Shown: in pieces, positions 62,077 to 64,000 of the stretch
How the letters are laid out: every line of letters starts with the position of its first letter
How positions within the stretch are numbered: position 1 is the first letter of the stretch
DNA from: Sthenelais limicola
Taxonomy: Eukaryota > Annelida > Polychaeta > Phyllodocida > Sigalionidae
Assembly (NCBI GenBank): GCA_942159475.1
Contig: OW804095.1
Span: forward strand, 60,850,773-60,914,772
Reading direction: 5' to 3'
DNA: 64,000 nt
Made by a program: the position numbers and the translations under genes
Notes under the pieces: generated by a model
What the model saw: the letters and a program-made list of their open reading frames with translations, nothing else
Database searches by the model: none
What the model was told of the DNA's origin: nothing

Positions 62077-64000
62077 ATGGAGCAAACAATCAAAAATAAC
62101 GACACCCTTAACCTTGTATCTTTTAATGTCAATGGTTTGACCGGCGACATTAAAAGAAAAGCCATGTTTGACAAGTTCAAAACAGAGAACAACACTGTCG
62201 TGGCATTTCAAGAGTCCCATTCAACCAGTGATAGAGAATCAGTATGGAAGCTACAATGGCCTGGGAAAATTTTTTTCTCACATGGCTCTAGCGCATCGAG
62301 AGGGGTAATGCTCCTCATCTCTGACAACATCAAAAAAAATGTAATCAAACATCAAGAAGACACCGAAGGTCGGTGGCAGTATATTGTGTTAGATATAAAC
62401 AACTCAAAAACCGCCATATTCAACGTCTACGCGCACACTGCAGACAACCCGAAAGGGCAACAACAGACACTTGAAGAAATATTAAAAAACATTGATGATC
62501 TTGAAGTGGATAATCTGATCGTCATGGGCGATCTGAATGCTGACATTCAATACAGACCTCTCCAAAAGTCAAGCCTCCAGATAAAAGAATTTATGAACGA
62601 TCTAGATTTATGTGACATTTTAAGCGTGAAATATGGTGGCTTTCCACCTAAGACCTGGGTTAGAGTAAAACAAGAATCAAGATTAGATTATGTCCTTATA
62701 TCAAATAATATAGTGAACATAGCCGGTGAGTGTTGTTTAGAATCCTACCCCCTATCTGATCACAAAATCGTTAGAGTTTCCCTGCATCTTCTCTCAGAAA
62801 AAAGAGGCAGAAACTATTGGAAATTTAACTCCATGCTCCTCGAAGACGAATGCTTTATAGCTGAAGTCGAGCTCTTAGCTTTCAGGAGTAACAGGGAGAA
62901 TCTTTCTCCCGTACTAGTTTGGGAGTTATTTAAAATGGATGTAAGACAACTCGCTATAAAAACAAGCTGTAATATTAGTAGAGCAAAGAAAGAGAAATCC
63001 AAAAGACAAAAAGATAAACTATACACTTTAGATCAAAAAGTTTCTCTCTCAGAAGCTGAAAAAGAAGAAAGGAAAGAGCTTTTAGCCTTCCTCAAACAGG
63101 AAGAACTAGATAAGGCGCAAGGCGCATTAATAAGATCAAGAGCAAAGTGGGCCCTGGAGGGTGAAAAACCCTCCAGGTTCTTCTGCTCTCTTGAAAAATA
63201 TCGTGGAGAAAAGAAAACCATAAACCAATTAATGGTGGAAGGAAACATTGTTAAAGGGAAGAAAAACATTCTAGAAGAGGGAGAAAAATTTTATAGAAAT
63301 CTGTATGACGAATTAGAGATTAACAAACAAAGTGCAGAAAAATTCTTAGATAAAACCCCTTCCTGCTTACTAGATGAAATAGACAATGACATAATATCCC
63401 TTCCTTTCGATTATGAAGAGGTAACGAAGGTTGTAAAGGCGCTAAAAAATAACAAATCGCCAGGATGCGACGGCCTTACGTCAGAGTTTTATTGCTTCTT
63501 TTGGTACGCCATCAATCAAATATTCATGAACATGTTCGAATTCTGTCTATCTGTTGGGAAGCTCTCCGAAACACAAAATCGGGGAGTGATCAGTGTTCTG
63601 CCCAAGAAAGACCAGGACCTAAACAGTCTTGGAAACTGGAGACCAATCACATTATTAAATGTGGACTACAAGATAATGTCCAAATCAATTTCCACTAGAT
63701 TAGAGTACCATCTCCATGACATGGTCAGCGAAGACCAATTTGGTTTCATAAAAGGGAGGTTCATAGGAACCGCTATTAGGAAAATAGACGACACAATTTC
63801 TTTCTTAGAAAAACATGGGAAAAGCGGATTGGTAGTGTCTTTCGATTTCACAAAGGCATACGATTCCGTCAACTGGTCTTTCTTGGACGGAGCACTAAAG
63901 TCTTATAACATAAACGAGAAATATAGATCTTGGGTAAAAACTTTATTACAGGGTTCTAAAGCCACTTTCAGCAATAACGGTTTCACCTCAAACTGGTTTG
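62077..64000 (+). CDS. ORF2 protein (AP endonuclease-reverse transcriptase), partial at window edge
   Basis: The ATG at 62077 opens a frame without stops through 64000 (641 codons and one base). Residues 1-240 form an exonuclease-endonuclease-phosphatase domain: SFNVNGL, FQESHS, MGDLNA, RLDYVLIS and PLSDHKIV carry the metal and catalytic residues. A K/E-rich linker follows, with ARAKWALEGEKPSRFF-like conserved wording. RT begins near residue 455 with NNKSPGCDGLTSEFY, then NWRPITLLNVDYKIMSK, EDQFGFIKGRFIGTAIRK and SFDFTKAYDSVNW. The YADD/FADD box and C-terminus lie beyond the window. The protein would nick target DNA and prime reverse transcription of element RNA. The wording groups it with L1/Tx1. 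Confidence 0.93.
   Translation, partial: MEQTIKNNDTLNLVSFNVNGLTGDIKRKAMFDKFKTENNTVVAFQESHSTSDRESVWKLQWPGKIFFSHGSSASRGVMLLISDNIKKNVIKHQEDTEGRWQYIVLDINNSKTAIFNVYAHTADNPKGQQQTLEEILKNIDDLEVDNLIVMGDLNADIQYRPLQKSSLQIKEFMNDLDLCDILSVKYGGFPPKTWVRVKQESRLDYVLISNNIVNIAGECCLESYPLSDHKIVRVSLHLLSEKRGRNYWKFNSMLLEDECFIAEVELLAFRSNRENLSPVLVWELFKMDVRQLAIKTSCNISRAKKEKSKRQKDKLYTLDQKVSLSEAEKEERKELLAFLKQEELDKAQGALIRSRAKWALEGEKPSRFFCSLEKYRGEKKTINQLMVEGNIVKGKKNILEEGEKFYRNLYDELEINKQSAEKFLDKTPSCLLDEIDNDIISLPFDYEEVTKVVKALKNNKSPGCDGLTSEFYCFFWYAINQIFMNMFEFCLSVGKLSETQNRGVISVLPKKDQDLNSLGNWRPITLLNVDYKIMSKSISTRLEYHLHDMVSEDQFGFIKGRFIGTAIRKIDDTISFLEKHGKSGLVVSFDFTKAYDSVNWSFLDGALKSYNINEKYRSWVKTLLQGSKATFSNNGFTSNWF

Larger units (their letters stand above)
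59250..64000 (+). mobile_element. L1/Tx1-type non-LTR retrotransposon encoding a NADAR domain (3' end beyond the window)
   Basis: An A/C-rich untranslated leader (about 59.25-60.47 kb, 5' edge not defined) precedes ORF1 (60476-62020) and, 56 bases later, ORF2 (62077 to the window edge). Neither frame has a stop or frameshift, so the copy looks young and potentially active. ORF2 starts with an AP endonuclease and continues into RT with L1/Tx1-group motifs. The element is truncated only by the window. Confidence 0.85.

Overview
This is animal nuclear DNA: AT-rich, intron-bearing and dense in repeats. Both host genes are spliced with GT..AG introns and encode typical metazoan proteins. The abundant foldback and terminal-inverted-repeat elements, the errantivirus-like LTR element with an envelope gene, the L1/Tx1-type retrotransposons and the many copies of words such as 'taggcctat' suggest a marine invertebrate. 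An echinoderm or another deuterostome is my best guess, but the species cannot be fixed from the sequence.

Layout. Positions 1-9.6 kb are almost all repeats: small hairpin elements, a dispersed ~100 bp repeat family, and two large foldback (inverted-repeat) structures at about 3.24-5.01 kb and 5.53-9.59 kb, each with later insertions nested in it. A possible small lysine-rich gene lies at 10.1-10.5 kb (minus strand). From 11.5 to 42.8 kb (plus strand) runs a complete 12-coding-exon orthologue of FERRY3 (C12orf4), about 550 residues. FERRY3 is a subunit of the Rab5-effector FERRY complex, which links mRNAs and ribosomes to early endosomes. Its eighth coding intron, otherwise about 283 bp, carries a 10,145 bp LTR retroelement at 17431-27575 with 431 bp LTRs that differ at only three positions and a 4 bp target duplication. 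The element has gag, a broken protease-RT-RNase H region, a long open env-like frame and a small Ser/Pro-rich accessory frame, but no recognisable integrase core. FERRY3 introns also hold a TIR element (14.16-15.91 kb) packed with X-box-like palindromes, a hAT-like element, hairpins and a purine-rich tract.

From 45.6 to 51.1 kb (minus strand, tail-to-tail with FERRY3) is a complete nine-exon protein disulfide isomerase of 497 residues: signal peptide, two WCGHC thioredoxin active sites and a C-terminal HDEL. Its promoter has an ER-stress-element-like CCAAT-N9-ACACG, an NRF1-type palindrome and a CACGTG box. Between 52.0 and 56.3 kb lie two pieces of an L1/Tx1-type reverse transcriptase split by about 3.1 kb of inserted DNA, which includes a third foldback element.

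The right end (about 59.3-64.0 kb, running off the window) is the 5' part of an apparently intact L1/Tx1-type non-LTR retrotransposon. ORF2 has an AP endonuclease and the start of a reverse transcriptase and is open to the window edge. ORF1 (514 residues) has a coiled-coil/RRM-like L1 ORF1p architecture fused to a C-terminal NADAR (YbiA-like) domain. NADAR enzymes cleave N-glycosidic bonds, and some remove ADP-ribose from guanine in nucleic acids. A retrotransposon ORF1p carrying its own ADP-ribose-type glycosidase is the most interesting system I found here.
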